Assembly: GCA_030035585.1 (NCBI GenBank)
Contig: CM057473.1
Location: 9,412,501-9,476,500, forward strand
Length of the DNA: 64,000 bases
Source of the DNA: Dugong dugon
Taxonomy: Eukaryota; Chordata; Mammalia; Sirenia; Dugongidae
Direction of reading: 5' to 3'
In this document: positions 1 through 11,916 of the stretch, piece by piece
How the letters are laid out: each line of letters starts with the position of its first letter
Position numbering within the stretch: the first letter of the stretch is position 1
Program-made: the position numbers and the translations under genes
Notes under the pieces: generated by a model
What the model saw: the letters and a program-made list of their open reading frames with translations, nothing else
Databases searched by the model: none
Told to the model about the DNA's origin: nothing

Positions 1-34
1 GTGCTTAAACATTTGCAGCACCCAGGGACTCCCA
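1..34 (-). mobile_element. AfroSINE, long type, cut by window edge
   Basis: The segment ends in the reverse complement of the 5' start of the long AfroSINE type (GCACCCAGGGACTCC). The rest of the element lies outside the window. Confidence 0.75.
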
Positions 35-90
35 CATATATATAAACGAAATATATATAATAATATATATATCTGTTGCTGTTATATGTC
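35..90. repeat. AT-rich simple repeat
   Basis: Imperfect TA runs follow the truncated SINE and may derive partly from its flank. A short TG/TC run lies just downstream at about 96-123. Confidence 0.7.
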
Positions 91-143
91 ATTGTTTGTG
101 TGTGTGTGTGTCTCTGTGTGTGTGTATAAACGTATGTCTGTAT

Positions 144-329
144 GTCAAGTCGACTCCAATTCATAGCAACCCTCTAGGACAGAGTAGAACTTCCCCAGAG
201 GGTTTCCAAGGCTGTAATCTTCACAAAGGCAGACAGCCACATCTATCTTACAAGCAGTGGCTGGTGGGTTCGAACTGCCGACCTTTCAGTTAGCAGCTGA
301 GTACTTAACCACTGCACTACCAGGGCTCC
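144..329 (-). mobile_element. AfroSINE
   Basis: Read in reverse, the 5' start GGAGCCCTGGTAGTGCAGTG carries the tRNA-like A box. A B box lies in the 'ggttcgaactgcc' stretch, and the RTE-like tail (GAATTGGAGTCGACTTGA) closes the element. It has an extra segment of about 40 bp in the middle compared with the short type. Confidence 0.88.
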
Positions 330-358
330 TTGTATATATATGACTACATATATACTTG

Positions 359-363
<5 letters not shown>

Positions 364-404
<41 letters not shown>
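364..404. repeat. (TA)n microsatellite
   Basis: There is a nearly pure TA dinucleotide run. Several short reading frames rich in Tyr and Ile here are artefacts of it. Confidence 0.95.
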
Positions 405-407
<3 letters not shown>

Positions 408-530
408 TATATTTATATATATAATATATATATATTTATATACGTATTCATCTGTATCCATATATATTTATGTATTTCAACTTCAGTTGATCTACCTCTA
501 TGTAGCCTTTATATACTTGGATAACAACTA

Positions 531-949
531 ACTGAATATTTATCTTTCCTCACATTCTTGCGCTTATGATCATGTAGCTGATGGGGCTTTGAGAAAGCAG
601 TGAGGAACTGGGCCCAGATTTAAAGAGCTCAAAAATGCCAGAGTAAATTAGTAACTACAAAAATCCCAAGTCCATATGCACCAAGGTCCGTCCACACAGA
701 CTCATGGATTTGTGGATATGATGCAAGTTTTAACATCTTTCTTTTTTATCCTTCAAAACAGGAGAGGAAAATCACAGAAAGAATGAACATTTCTTAAAGG
801 CACATACTTCAGTTTATGAATCATTTCACAAATCTTTGTAATCTTTCATAGCACTGCCAGAGACATCGTTCTAAATCCATAGGTGTATGGATTTTTTCTC
901 TGCTTGGAAATATTGAAAGATGACCCCACTGCTTACAGAGCAAGACCCA
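531..949. other. Unassigned low-copy DNA
   Basis: I recognise no repeat, splice-framed exon or long reading frame in this AT-rich stretch. Confidence 0.5.
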
Positions 950-1325
950 GCTCCTGACCACAGCTTCACACACCCAACTCTCTTTAGAACTTTTATCTCC
1001 TTCTGCAGCTCCTCTATTTTCCAAGGCATAGTATGCCCCAGCTACACTGTTTCCATTACAACTTACTTTCTTTCATGCAGCTGCATCTCTGTCTGGTCCC
1101 TTTCCTTCATATGACAGATCATCCTAACCGACAGTCCCCTCTTCAGACACCCTACTGCACTGGGGTGGAATTGAACTCAACTCTTAAGATCCATTGCAAC
1201 ATCACTTTCATTAAGAAACACTCTCAGACCTGCAGACTCAGTAATATCTCTTTCTTCTGTCCTTCCATACTCTGTGTCTGGAACATGAAAGGGGCTCAAT
1301 TAATATTCACTGAATATTGAATGAA
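950..1325 (+). mobile_element. L2-like fossil
   Basis: The right end resembles the L2 3' tail: a 'cctggaaca' block, then GGGGCTCAATTAATATTCAC and TGAA units. The upstream pyrimidine-rich part fits an old L2 3' region, but its alignment is weak. Confidence 0.45.
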
Positions 1326-1451
1326 AGTGACTATGTCGCGTCAGCTGACATGATGCCACTCTGAAACTTTGAGCAAGGAACATCATATGCCTGAATGGTA
1401 TTGTTCTTTTTTTCAGCTGTAAATGAAAATAATAGTACCTACCTTACAGTT

Positions 1452-1667
1452 TGTCCCTGGAGAAGGACATCATGTTTGGTGAAGAAGAGGGTCAGCCAGA
1501 AAGAGAAAACCCTCAGTGAGATGGATTGAAACAGTGGCTACAGTAATGGCCTGAAACATAGTAACAATTATGAGAATGGCACAGGACCAGGCAGTGTTTT
1601 ACTTCTGTTGTACATGGGATTGCTATGAGTCGGAACTGACTCCATGCACCTAATAGCAACAACAAAC
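1452..1667 (+). mobile_element. RTE LINE 3' end, 5' truncated
   Basis: This matches the last 210 bp or so of the large RTE copy that ends at 55320. Shared blocks include CTGGAGAAGGACATCATG, the 'gagatggattga-acagtggct' region and the terminal CACCTAATAGCAACAACAA. No coding capacity remains. Confidence 0.85.
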
Positions 1668-1754
1668 ACCTTAAAGTTTGCTGAAAAGATTAGATGAGAG
1701 ACATAGTATTAGAACAGTGACTACTGTCTTAAATGACCATTGTAAATGTTCCAC

Positions 1755-1880
1755 TAAGCAGTAATCTCCAAGAAGGAAAGATAATTTTTTTTACACATCA
1801 CTACATCCCTAGCATCTTGAGTCATGCTTGTCATAAGTCGACGATCAAGGAATATGGATTGATAAATGAATAAGAAAATC
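1755..1880 (+). mobile_element. L2 3'-end fossil
   Basis: It resembles the L2 tail: CACATCACTACATCCCTAGC, then a GTCATG block, a 'tcaaggaatat' block and a TGAATAA repeat end. Confidence 0.5.
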
Positions 1881-2009
1881 AAGGAATGTGTTTTACTATA
1901 AACAAAGAGTCTGGTAAATGTTTAAGGAGTCTCAGTGGCAACTTAGTCTCTCTGTGTACTGGGAAAGCTCTAAAGAAAACTACTTAACTATCAGTCATAC
2001 ACAATCTAA

Positions 2010-2245
2010 AGCTAGATTGCCTGAATTAGGATCCCAGGATCATCGTTTACTAGTTGTTTGCCCGATTCACTTAGTTAATTAACTGTGGGAAAGTTTTTCG
2101 TCTCTCTCTGTTTTTGCTTCTTCATCCCTAAAATAAAAATATTTCTTGGGAGGATTAGGTGAATTAACAAATATAAACCACTTGGAACAGTTCTACCACA
2201 TATTAATAAATGTTATCTACTATTATGTTGTTATTTTAAGTGGTT
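2010..2245 (+). mobile_element. MIR SINE
   Basis: The order of MIR blocks is visible: a degraded tRNA-like head, the core with TTACTAGTTGTTTGCCCGA, then the CTTCTTCATCCCTAAAATA block and a tail ending in a TATTATG-rich run. Confidence 0.7.
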
Positions 2246-2269
2246 TTTTTTTTTTTTTTTTTTTTTTTA
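2244..2269. repeat. (T)n homopolymer
   Basis: A run of about 26 T follows the MIR tail. Confidence 0.95.
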
Positions 2270-2370
2270 CTATTATCAAAATAGAGAGTTATCTGGTTGG
2301 TAAAGTGGAAATGACAAGAATCTGGAAAGAAGAAAATCATGACTGTCCCAGTAGCCAAAGAAGAATCTGA

Positions 2371-3326
2371 ATTTTCTAGAATATTTTGTATAATTGTACA
2401 ACATCAAGGTTTCCCATGGCCAAATTAAGAGTAAAGGTCTCTCAGAATATAAGGGAGAATCTCAGAAACAAGCCTTCACTTACATAATTACATATTTCCG
2501 TAAAGAAGAAGAAAATGAAGAAACAGTTCAAGGTCTTAAGGTACCTATACAGGGAGTTTTGGATGAACTGAGCATTTAAGGCCATTTAAAACAGATGTCA
2601 TTTAAAACTAATCACTATATAACCAGCTATTTCTCAATAAAGCTGCTTAAATTATTTTAGACAGTGAAAGGAAATGTGAGTAGGGGAGTTGAATCTACGT
2701 ATCAGTTATTTTCATGGGCGCCAATGAATTTTATTTTGTGTGCTCTGTACAATTCACCTAATATGCATGAGTCATATTGGAGAGTCTCTTTCAGTTTTAT
2801 AAAATTAAAGCATTTATGGAATAATAATAATTTAAAAACAATATGCAGCTATGGTCTTCTGCAACAGAAAAGTTTCTTTTCAAGTTTCTTTGGTTATGGC
2901 CCACAGACTAGAAGACAGTTCATCAGAAGAGCGTGATTAAGATGGAGCATATGCTTAAATAACCATATTGCATGACACAGAGCGAAGGATACGAAAATGT
3001 GTTGCCTAGAAGAGTTAAGACTTAGGAGCAAATAGCCACTTATAAATATCTGAACCACTGGCAAATGGAAGAGAAATCAGGTAAGCATATGACTTTCCAA
3101 AGGCCAGAAGTGGAACACAAGGCTGGAAATTATAGGAAGGCTAACATCACAGATCTACAAGGAAACATTTCTGACTACTACACTAGGCCAACAATGCCAT
3201 GGACTGCCTAGTGTAGACGTGAACTGTCTCTACCTTTGAAGCATAAAAAGAGAGGCCTGATAAACACCTGTAGGAATGCCTCAGAGCAGGGTCAGATTCA
3301 CAACAGTTAACAACCAATAGACATCA
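2371..3326. other. Unassigned low-copy DNA
   Basis: I see no recognisable repeat or exon. Frames are short (61 and 90 codons at most) and lack a splice or promoter context. Confidence 0.5.
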
Positions 3327-3497
3327 AAAACAAACAAACAAAAAAAAAGATTGCCACCAAATTGATTCCAACTCGGAGCGACCCTATAGGACAGAGTAGA
3401 ACTGTTCCGTAGGGTTTCCAAGGAATGGCTGGTGGATTCAAATTGCCAGCCTTTTGGTTACAGCTGAGCTCTTAACCACTGTGCTACCAGGGCTTCC
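3327..3497 (-). mobile_element. AfroSINE, short type
   Basis: The A-rich tail at 3327-3350 marks the 3' end. The body GACCCTATAGGACAGAGTAG and the head (GTGCTACCAGGGCTTCC in reverse) are complete. Confidence 0.92.
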
Positions 3498-3819
3498 GTA
3501 TAGGCACAGACACCTGCTAATCAGAATGGAAAATAGCTAGTTCACCATAACAGATGAATAGCACAGCTGTACCAACATTTCCTGAATTATAATGTAACCA
3601 TACACAAAAACCACCTAAATTTTGTAGTTGTAGTAACTCTTGTTGAGCAGTCATGGAGTAAAGGAATATTCTACAGGAAGGACTTTTTGTGAATATTGAG
3701 GTACCCAAGGAGGCTGTGCTTTGTCTTCTTCACTTCTCATGCTCTACGCTAGCTTCTTGGTGATTTCATCTTCTCCCATGACTTTAAATACAATCTAGAT
3801 ACTGGTGATTCCTAACTAT

Positions 3820-4770
3820 ATACCTCCAGATCTAAGTTATCTCCTTCAATGACCCCTGTTTGAGTGAGAGTGCAAGCCGACGTCCTTATAATGGCTTTGA
3901 AGGCCCTTAATGATCTGGTTACTCAGGGTTTCTTTCTATCCCCGTTACCTCTCTGACCTCATCCTCTACGTCTCTCCTTCTTATTCCTTTCATCCAGCCA
4001 CTTTGGCTCCTTGTTCTTTATCGGATGTGCTAGGCACACTCTCATGTTCCGACTTTAGCAATGGCCGGTCCCTCATCCTAAGATGATTTTCCTCTAAATA
4101 CCCTCATGACCAAATCCATCACAACCTTTCGACTCAAAGTTCACCTTTTCGATGAATGCTACGCTCACCACTGTATTTAAAATCATAACTTTTAATACAT
4201 ATTAATGTACTTTATTTAGTCATTTTATTATTAACTAGGTCCCTGCAGAATATAAGCACCATGACTGCAGTTATGCTTGGTTTTTTTACACTTTTGCTAT
4301 ATTTTTTTAATTATTGTTCAACAAATATGTACTGCTCTTCCCCCATGGAAAAGGTCTTCTTTATTGCTCTGCTGATATTGGACTTGACTCTGTGACTTTC
4401 TCTGGCCAATGGAATGTGAGCAGAAACAACAGTGTGCCAGATTTAAACAAAAGCTTTCCTCCATGAAGAGAGCATGTCCAAGGGAGCTGTTGATAGGTAG
4501 GTATAACAACCTGAATCCAACACAAGCCTAAATCCAAACTCAGCCCAGCCCATCCAAGTCTAGCACAGCCACAGATAGTCCACAGGTCCAAGAGCAAAAC
4601 ATTACAATATGCTGTAATCTACTAAGTGTAAGGATTGCGTGTTACATAATATTGCCCCAGCAAAAAGCTGATTGGTGCATATCCCAACTACCTAGAACTG
4701 TGGTTGGCACATAGGAGGTGCTCAGTAAATACTATGTAAATGAATGAATGAACGAATAAGGCAGGATTAG
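3820..4770 (+). mobile_element. L2 LINE 3' region, interrupted
   Basis: Typical L2 blocks occur in order: GGCCCTTAATGATCTGG, CTCTCTGACCTCATC, a CAGCCACTTTGGC region, GCAGAATATAAGCACCATGA, and finally the tail GGCACATAGGAGGTGCTCAG with AATGAATGAATG. The segment 4290-4665 does not fit L2 and looks like a separate old insertion of unknown family (CTCTGGCCAATGGAATGTGA). Confidence 0.75.
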
Positions 4771-4847
4771 ATGACTTTCTAATCAATCTTTTAGATGGCA
4801 AGCTTTTAGTAGTCTGTTAGTTGTGTGTGTCCAGTGCACAAACATCT

Positions 4848-5018
4848 GGAACCCTGGTGGCACAGTGGTTAAGAAATTGGCTGCTAACCAAAAGATCAGC
4901 AGTTCAAATCCACCAGCCGCTCCTTGGAAACCCTATGGAGCAGTTCTATTCTGTCCAACACGGTTGCTACAAGTCAGAATCAACTCAATGACAACAGGTT
5001 TTTTGTTTGTTTTTGGTG
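4848..5018 (+). mobile_element. AfroSINE, short type
   Basis: A complete copy: A box in TGGCACAGTGG, B box in AGTTCAAATCC, the body CTCCTTGGAAACCCTATGGA and a T-rich 3' end with TTTTTTGTTTGTTTTTGG. Confidence 0.95.
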
Positions 5019-6237
5019 CATTAACTATTAGCTCGAATTAACTTCCATACTTATATAATTATTTGACCTCTTTCAGGTCACTGGAACATCATTTAGTAAA
5101 TTGTTGTTCAGAGTATTAAGTAGGATTCCAATAAACTAAAAGAGTACATGTGCTTTCTAATAACTGCTTATTCAAACGATAGCCACCTAAAACAAATCAA
5201 GTGTACAGTTGCTTTCCTTTTTTAGTTACTAAAATCAAGTGCTTCAAACAACAAGATTATTTATTTTTAAAGGAAATAAAAATGATGAGGATTTTGGCAG
5301 GCCAGTTGATTAGGTAGGTGATCCTAACACCCGGGACTGAGCTACTATTCAGTAATTGAATCTGGTTTATTATGATGTGACTTCACTTTCAGTAACTTGC
5401 ACATTGGGGAAATTCAGCTAAAAGGAAATGATAGATTTTTGGAAGACGGTATTTCCATGGTTTTATACTGAACCAGAACATCATATGAATACAGATCCTA
5501 GTACAATCACTCTAAAAATTTTGGAATGGTACCTCTTTGCTTTGCTTTCCTCTCTGTTCCTCCTTTTTGTTTGACTTTTTTCTTTTACTTTCTTGTTATT
5601 TTTGCCCTTACTATGTGTTCCTTTCAAAAGGCCTTGTTAACACTCATTATGGAGTGTGGTCCAATGCTCCAAAGCAAACAAGCAGCAGGAAAAAAAAGGA
5701 TGAAAGAACCGGAGTTTAATTTTCCTGCCAGGTTTCAATGGATCTCAACAGCAGCTGTGGCACCAGCCAGTTCTTCTAGGAGCTGCTACAAGGCCACCAC
5801 CCATCTGGGCTCCATACAAGTGTGACTGAGAATTGCAAGAACTGACCAAATATTTAAAAGCACAATTTCCTTGGAATTGGTTTTCTACAGCAACGGAAAT
5901 TTCTTTGTATTCTCTGCAAAGACCATTTGCCTCCCTCTACACTGAGTATTTTGCCTCCCTCCAAAAGGTAGCCACCTGCAAGCCATTTTTCAAGAATATT
6001 TCCAGTTCTCAGCATTAGCAAAAGCTACACCATGAAAGACATTAACAAAATTGACCAGAGAAAGACCAATGTGTTGTGTTTGATTTGATTTGGTTTGCCA
6101 ATCTTACTAGAAAGTTTTGATTTTTAATTTCTTATTTCATGACTGTGATGATATCTTAATTCCTTTACGGGTTGCATTACTTAGTATAAGAAAATAGACT
6201 TAATAATATGCATAAGTCACAGCATATTATAGGAAAC
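5019..6237. other. Unassigned low-copy DNA
   Basis: No repeat or gene is recognised. A 99-codon frame at 5526-5825 starts in a pyrimidine-rich hydrophobic stretch and has no supporting context. Confidence 0.5.
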
Positions 6238-6370
6238 TCCCTCCTTTATTTAACAAATATTTACTGAGCTCATTAATATGAACAGTGTAAATGTTGGGGC
6301 ACACCAATGAACAAAACAGGAAATAATCCTGGCCCTCATGAAGTGTCTGGTAAATGTGATGAGCAAATAT
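6238..6370 (-). mobile_element. L2 3'-end fossil
   Basis: TTTAACAAATATTTACTGAG, the ATGAACAAAACAGG block and CCTGGCCCTCATGAAG are the reverse-strand signature of an L2 3' end. Confidence 0.65.
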
Positions 6371-6400
6371 AATGTAATGTTCTGTTACTTTAGAATGTTT

Positions 6401-6545
6401 GTCGTTGTAGTTAGCTGCCACCCAGTTAGCCCTGGACTCGTGATGACCCCATGCACAATGGAATGAAACTCTACCTGGTCCTGTGCCATGGTTGTAGATT
6501 GGACCATCTGTGATCTATAGGGTGTTCATGGACTGTTAAATGCTA
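6401..6545 (-). mobile_element. tRNA-Gly/RTE SINE, 3' fragment
   Basis: In reverse complement it ends in GGCAGCTAACTACAACGAC and carries the 'cacaggaccaggtagagttt' and 'ggtccaatctac' blocks. These match the 3' half of the copy at 48296-48644. The head is missing. Confidence 0.7.
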
Positions 6546-7629
6546 GAAAGATTAAATAAAGAAGGGGAGATTTGGAGTTTCCAGAGTGGAAGAGGATTTA
6601 CAGTTTTAGATAATGCCCTAAAGAAGAATCTATATGAGAAGGTGGTACTAAAACAAAGTCCAAAAGGAGCAAATGTTTTTTAAAATATTTTTCTGGTTAC
6701 AAAAAGAATACATATTCACTTAAGAAAAAAGAAGGAAAACTCAGAAAATCCCAGTAACGCCAGCTGATTGCACCTTGAAGATGCTTCAATAGTTCTAGAA
6801 CCAGCCTCACCCACTCAGCACCTCCTCCTCAGAAGGCTGAATCCCAGCTCTGGAGGACCCGTCCAACTTCAAAGTGTTAATAATTCCAAACTCTTTTTCC
6901 TGTTTTCTCAGCCCTAAGGCTGTAGCTACTTCCAATAGTTGCTATGCCCATGGTACTTTAATGTTATTTTTGGCTCTTTCAGTTCTCCAAAACCTACTTA
7001 AGAATTCTTTATATTAAATTCTCTATGTTAAAGTAACTGCTGTACTAAATCTTCATGCAACAATATCCCAAGACCAGAAGAGAATTCCCTTTCTTAATTC
7101 CTTTGAAGTAAAATCTTTCCTACAAGCCACTCAGCAAATCATCAAATGTCCTATTGGTGAGAATTATGTCACAGTGACCTTTTTAAGTCTATCCTAGTCA
7201 AAACATATAGAATTACCATTATTTGAATAACTTAATTAAGATTATCAGCAGATGCTGGAGGGGCCCAGACTTCCCTGAATTATGGGTACCAGGTCAGGTT
7301 TCTGGAAGAAAAAGAAGGAGGGTTATCTTTAGAAGAAGAGAGGATGATAAAGGTCTGTGGAGTTGTCAGCTAACAGTGTCTACCATTATAATTCATTGAA
7401 AATCGTCAATTTTATCTATCAAATAAAAGTCTAATATTTCTTTTTTATTGCCATACTTTGCTTTATGGATAGTTTCGATGCTATAACTATTTTAACACTA
7501 ATATTGAATGTAACATTTCCATATTCCTAAAGAAACTCCACAGGAGATGATTTTTTAAATTTTTATTTGAACTTGAACAAAGATCATATACACATAATTG
7601 GAAGTAGGCTTAGACATCCTCTTGGATCA
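6546..7629. other. Unassigned, possibly old repeat at 6780-7060
   Basis: The part around CTCCAAAACCTACTTAAGAA, with a following TATTAAATTCTCTATGTTAA, recalls an old mammalian repeat that I cannot name. The remainder shows nothing. Confidence 0.35.
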
Positions 7630-7735
7630 TTGGCTTTATTTCACAGATTAAGAGACTGAGACACAGAGCAACGAAGTGGTTTTCCAAAATAAGGAAGCAG
7701 CAGAGCCAGGAAGGGAATGACTTCCAGGTTAGTAC
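7630..7735 (-). mobile_element. MIR fragment
   Basis: TTTCACAGATTAAGAGACTG, then GACACAGAGC and a 'gcagagccagga' block are the reverse-strand MIR core. Confidence 0.65.
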
Positions 7736-7868
7736 CATTCCATAGCAACCCTATCTTAGGATCTCTTCACCTAAATACAGTATTGGCTTACCTGTGCAAG
7801 GAAGCCATTTTAGTATTTTCCAACTGTTTGTCAAAATAAAATTGGTTTCTGAAATTGTCATTTGGGGT

Positions 7869-8008
7869 ATAAAAAAAAACAAAACAAAACCCGTTGCCGT
7901 TGAGCTGATTCCAACTCATAGCAACCCTATAGGACAGAGTAGAACTGCTCCATAGGGTTTCCAAGGAGTGGCTGGTGGATTCGAACTGCTGACCTTTTGG
8001 TTAGCAGT
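7869..8008 (-). mobile_element. AfroSINE, short type, partial head
   Basis: The A-rich tail and body are intact (CCCGTTGCCGTTGAGCTGA, CCCTATAGGACAGAGTAG). The match stops at TTGGTTAGCAG, so the first 30 bp or so of the SINE are missing. Confidence 0.9.
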
Positions 8009-8317
8009 CATAAGAGATATAAAATTTCTGGTAAGTCTCAATGAACTGAAGTCATTTCCGTGAGGAACAGGTAGAAAGTCTCATCTAAACAAAAAGTGAC
8101 TGGCTTTTGAGTGACGTAAAAAGACTGCTCATGTAAATAATTTTTAAAAGCAAATTTACATGCAGCTATAAAAAAAAATCTTACATCAGAACTTCACATA
8201 ATTGATGCTTTATGTTAAATGTATACATTAAATAGGTAGGCAGATACAGAAATAGACACACACAGGCATAATGTTACCATGACATTGGGAGTCAAGCAAA
8301 AATAGTGCCTCCCTCCT

Positions 8318-8352
8318 TTTCTTTCTTTCTTCTTCTTCTTCTTCTTTTTTTT
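8318..8352. repeat. (CTT)n / pyrimidine tract
   Basis: CTTTCTTTCTTCTTCTTCTT is followed by a T run. Confidence 0.9.
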
Positions 8353-8434
8353 AAATTTCCACATGGTAGACCTTCTGTTTACCACACGTCATCATACACT
8401 AGTGTATCAAATTATCATATATATCCTAAGTGGT

Positions 8435-8565
8435 AAATGTTATTTTCATTTTATACATGGGAAACTGAAGTGTGGTGAAGTCCCATGGTTTACTCAAAAT
8501 AATAAAGCTAATAAGAGCCAGGTCTGAAATTCCAACCTAGTTTCCCTAACACAGGACTCTAGTTT
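8435..8565 (-). mobile_element. MIR fragment
   Basis: CATTTTATACATGGGAAACT, GAAG-GTGGTGAAG and a GAGCCAGGTCTGAAATTCCA block fit a reverse-strand MIR. Confidence 0.6.
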
Positions 8566-9632
8566 AGGCAACTCATTTTCATCTGGGAGGAAACAGCTGG
8601 CTGACAAATACACCTTCATCAAATAGCTAACAGGACTGGATGACCTCAGAAGTTTTGTGCAAGGCTAAAACATCTATGGCTCTGGATCTTGAGCATAACA
8701 AGAATCATCAAGAACACTTGAGAGTTTTTATGCCTCTGTTTATGCATATGTAATGCCTCATAGAAAAATTATCATTCAATAGGAATTAAAAAAACTGAAT
8801 GCTTTAATATAGCAAAGACTTCCTTAGTCAGAATTTGCAATCCCCTAAGATGATGGGTAACAATGTTAGCATACTGTTACTCCTCAGTAATTATAATATA
8901 CTTTCACGCTGACACTGTCTGCAAAATATCTACAAATTATTTATGAAATTTGGATTTAGGGAATATAATATGGAGAGGATAAACTATCTACATCATCTTA
9001 AATTCTTTCACATTTATATTTTCTCAAAATTTTTCAGATGAATAAAGCTTTATACAGGCAAGAGTTTCTCAGCAATAGAGACTTAGGTCTTCTGAATCAA
9101 GTCTTCAAGCTTTGATCTATTAGCTAAAAGACAGAAAAAACTCTCGATAAGTAGCTTACTATCTAAACTTATTATTCAAGCAAATTTAAATATTAAGGTG
9201 TTCTGCAGTAAACTTATAAAATTATTTATTCATGAATGATCATAGAAAGGGAATATAAAATAAAAAGCACTATTTATGTAAAATATCAGATAATCTGAAA
9301 AGGAACTGACTTTGATTTGAAGAAATATTTTAGATTCGGTAATAGGCAAAGTGTCTAAAACAGGTCCAATAAGAGGTGTGTTACATGCCCCAATGTACAA
9401 GGAATCCACATTTGTTAGACTAGCATTTTGTTTTTCAGTATTTTGGTTAATGCTCAAATCCACATTTCTATGATTTAACCACTGGTAAAATTATTAACGT
9501 GTATTTATTATACATTGCCTTTGCTATGAGTCACTCAGCAATTGGTTGTAAAAACTCATTTACATATTTTTGCCATCAGTCATTTTAGGAAGACAGTGAG
9601 TCCTGTATTTTCAGACCAATAGATAGAATAAA
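8566..9632. other. Unassigned low-copy DNA
   Basis: No repeat, RNA gene or exon is recognised in this AT-rich kilobase. Confidence 0.5.
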
Positions 9633-10050
9633 CTACCATCCATCTGTCAATTTGTCGAACTATGGTGGCCTGGGTGTTGTTATGATGCTGGAAGCTATGC
9701 CACCAATATTTCAAATACCAGCAGGGTCGCCCATGGTGAACAGGTTTCATTCGAGCTTCCAGACTAAGACAGAGTTGGAAGGAAGGCCTGGAAGTTTACT
9801 TTGAAAAATTAGCCCATGAAAACCTTTTGGATCACAACAAAACATTGCTGGACTCGCTTGCTTTGGCCACATCACCGGAAGGGATCAACTGCTGGAGGAG
9901 GACATCATTTTGGGTGAAGTACAGAACCAGCGAGGGTGAGGGAGACACTTGGTGAGGTGGATTGGCACAATAGCTGCTATGATGGACTCAAACATGCCAG
10001 GGATAGTATGAAGCAGGACCAGACAAGGTTTTGTTCTGTTGTACATAACC
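9633..10050 (+). mobile_element. Internally deleted RTE (mini-RTE)
   Basis: Bases 9633-9847 align with the 5' end of the large RTE (52127 onward: CATCTGTCA, GGTATTTCAAATACCAGCAG-like and CTTCCAGACTAAGACAGA blocks). Bases from about 9848 align with its 3' end (55075 onward: GGACATCAT, 'ggtggattgacacaat', 'ggctc-aaca'). About 2.7 kb of coding sequence is absent. The very end is cut by an antisense AfroSINE. Confidence 0.8.
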
Positions 10051-10216
10051 AAAAACCAAACCAAACTCATTGCGGTCGAGTTGATTCCGATTCATAGCAA
10101 CCTATAAGACAGAGTAGAAATGCCCCATAGGGTTTCCAAGGAGCAGCTGGTGGATTCGAACTGCCAACCTTTTGGTTAGCGGCCACAGCTCTTAATCACT
10201 GTGCCACCAGAGTCTG
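10051..10216 (-). mobile_element. AfroSINE, short type
   Basis: A complete copy with the tail AAAAACCAAACCAAACTCAT and the head ending in GTGCCACCAGAGTC. It lies against the 3' end of the mini-RTE. Confidence 0.93.
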
Positions 10217-10273
10217 GATAGATAGATAGCTGCCCTCAAATAGACTCAGATATATGGTGGCCTTATGTACAAC

Positions 10274-10430
10274 GGAAACACCAGTGGCATAGTGGCTAAG
10301 AGCTACGGCTGCTAACCAAAAGGTTGTCAATATGAATCCAACAGTGGCTCCTTGGAAACCCCATAGGCCAGTTCTATTCTGTCCTATTGGGTCTCTATGA
10401 GTCAGAATCTATTCGATGGCAATGGGTTAT
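10274..10430 (+). mobile_element. AfroSINE, short type
   Basis: The element is complete but diverged: A box TGGCATAGTGG, a weakened B box, and the body CTCCTTGGAAACCCCATAGG. GATA units at about 10216-10232 and TATC units after the tail flank it. Confidence 0.9.
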
Positions 10431-11916
10431 GTATCTATCTATCTAGGTAGAATACAGCATTGAACAACTAAAATGACTTATTGGCTTACCTGATTTTACT
10501 GGTTGTCGCATGTTTTTAGTTAAATTTGACAATAACTGCACCAGAAAAAAAAATCACTTTAATGAGGAAATATATATCATAACCTACCACAGAAGTTATA
10601 ATTTAATAATAGAAATAATTGCCTACTACCGAGTGTAATTTAACATGGACAATTTATCCACTTGTAGAAGAAGAGATGAGCCAAGTGACCATAAATAACT
10701 TGTGAGCCAAGTTATTTACTGTTATCATATTTTTAAGGAAGTTTTACAATATCTTCTTTTATATATATATACTTTTGTATGTATTTTTATTGATTAAAAT
10801 GTTTTACTTAAAAAATAATCCTAAGTAAGGAATTGCCAAGGTACTGTTATGACCTGAAGGCTAATTTCAGGTACTGGGATATTTCACAAAAATATTTTCA
10901 CGATCTGAAACTTAAAGTTGCTGTTATTGAAATATCGGACAGTCAGATCTATCAGACATAGAGTATTTAGTCTTGCATATCAGGAGGATCCTGCTATAAT
11001 TTATTTTAGCTAATGTAATCTATTTTGTTTCTTATTTAATAATATTTTAAGGTTTTATTTGGATACTTTTAGCATTAGCAATATTTCAATTGAGTAAATT
11101 TAACTTAATTTTAGTGCTACACGAACCGTATATCCTGCTTGCTTTATTTTGCAAGTCTGTATTATCTAGATGAGCTTTGAAAAATGAAAACAGACAGCTA
11201 TGAGAATAGTGGAAAAGCCCCAATGTTTTAGAAAAGCAGGAGGAAAAGGAGGAGCACCAGAAGCTTGGATATTAGCAAAATGTATTCATAAAGTTCTTAG
11301 TTTTATTAAAATACACATCTGATGCCCAGATGCAGAATAGTCTCATTTTGCAGAATAGTTTTATTAACTGTTAAACTCTTCTTGGGATTTCACTGCAAAT
11401 ATTCATAATAAAAAATGTCGAGAATTGCTTTTCTACTTGCTGAAGCCTCTTGTCAGCACCAATTATAAAGATTCCCAGTTACTTCTTTGTTTATTTAAAC
11501 TCCCTGCATTTGACTTAACTGCATTTGATGGACTCATAATTGCCGTATATGGTCTGCCTTTACCTTTTATAGTAACCGGAGATAGGATAACTTCGCTTAA
11601 GTCACAGAGCAAGGGTAGCTACTTAATTACTTAAAAATGGTCTGTTACACGGCCTGGCCTTAGGGCTGTCAGTAGTTTGTACTTGGAACAACTTAAGGAT
11701 AGAAGTGGTTCTGTAGCCAATGACAATTACAAAACATTACACCATAGCAGGTCAACCCTAACATTGTATATAAAGGAAAAAATAAGTATCTTATACAAGG
11801 CAGAAACCAGTCACTCACTGGCTTGTATTTCTATTTTCAGTTTTGAAGTTGGAAACACAGTCTGTTTAGGGGCTAGATTTTTTCTTTCTTCATTTTCTTA
11901 TTTATCTTTTTACTGA
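10431..11916. other. Unassigned AT-rich DNA
   Basis: I recognise nothing. The largest frames (69 and 79 codons at 11425-11916) have no homology I can name. Confidence 0.5.

Noticed and set aside
96..531. Short frames rich in Tyr/Ile/Cys/Val
   Set aside because: They are translations of TA and TG microsatellites and of an antisense AfroSINE.
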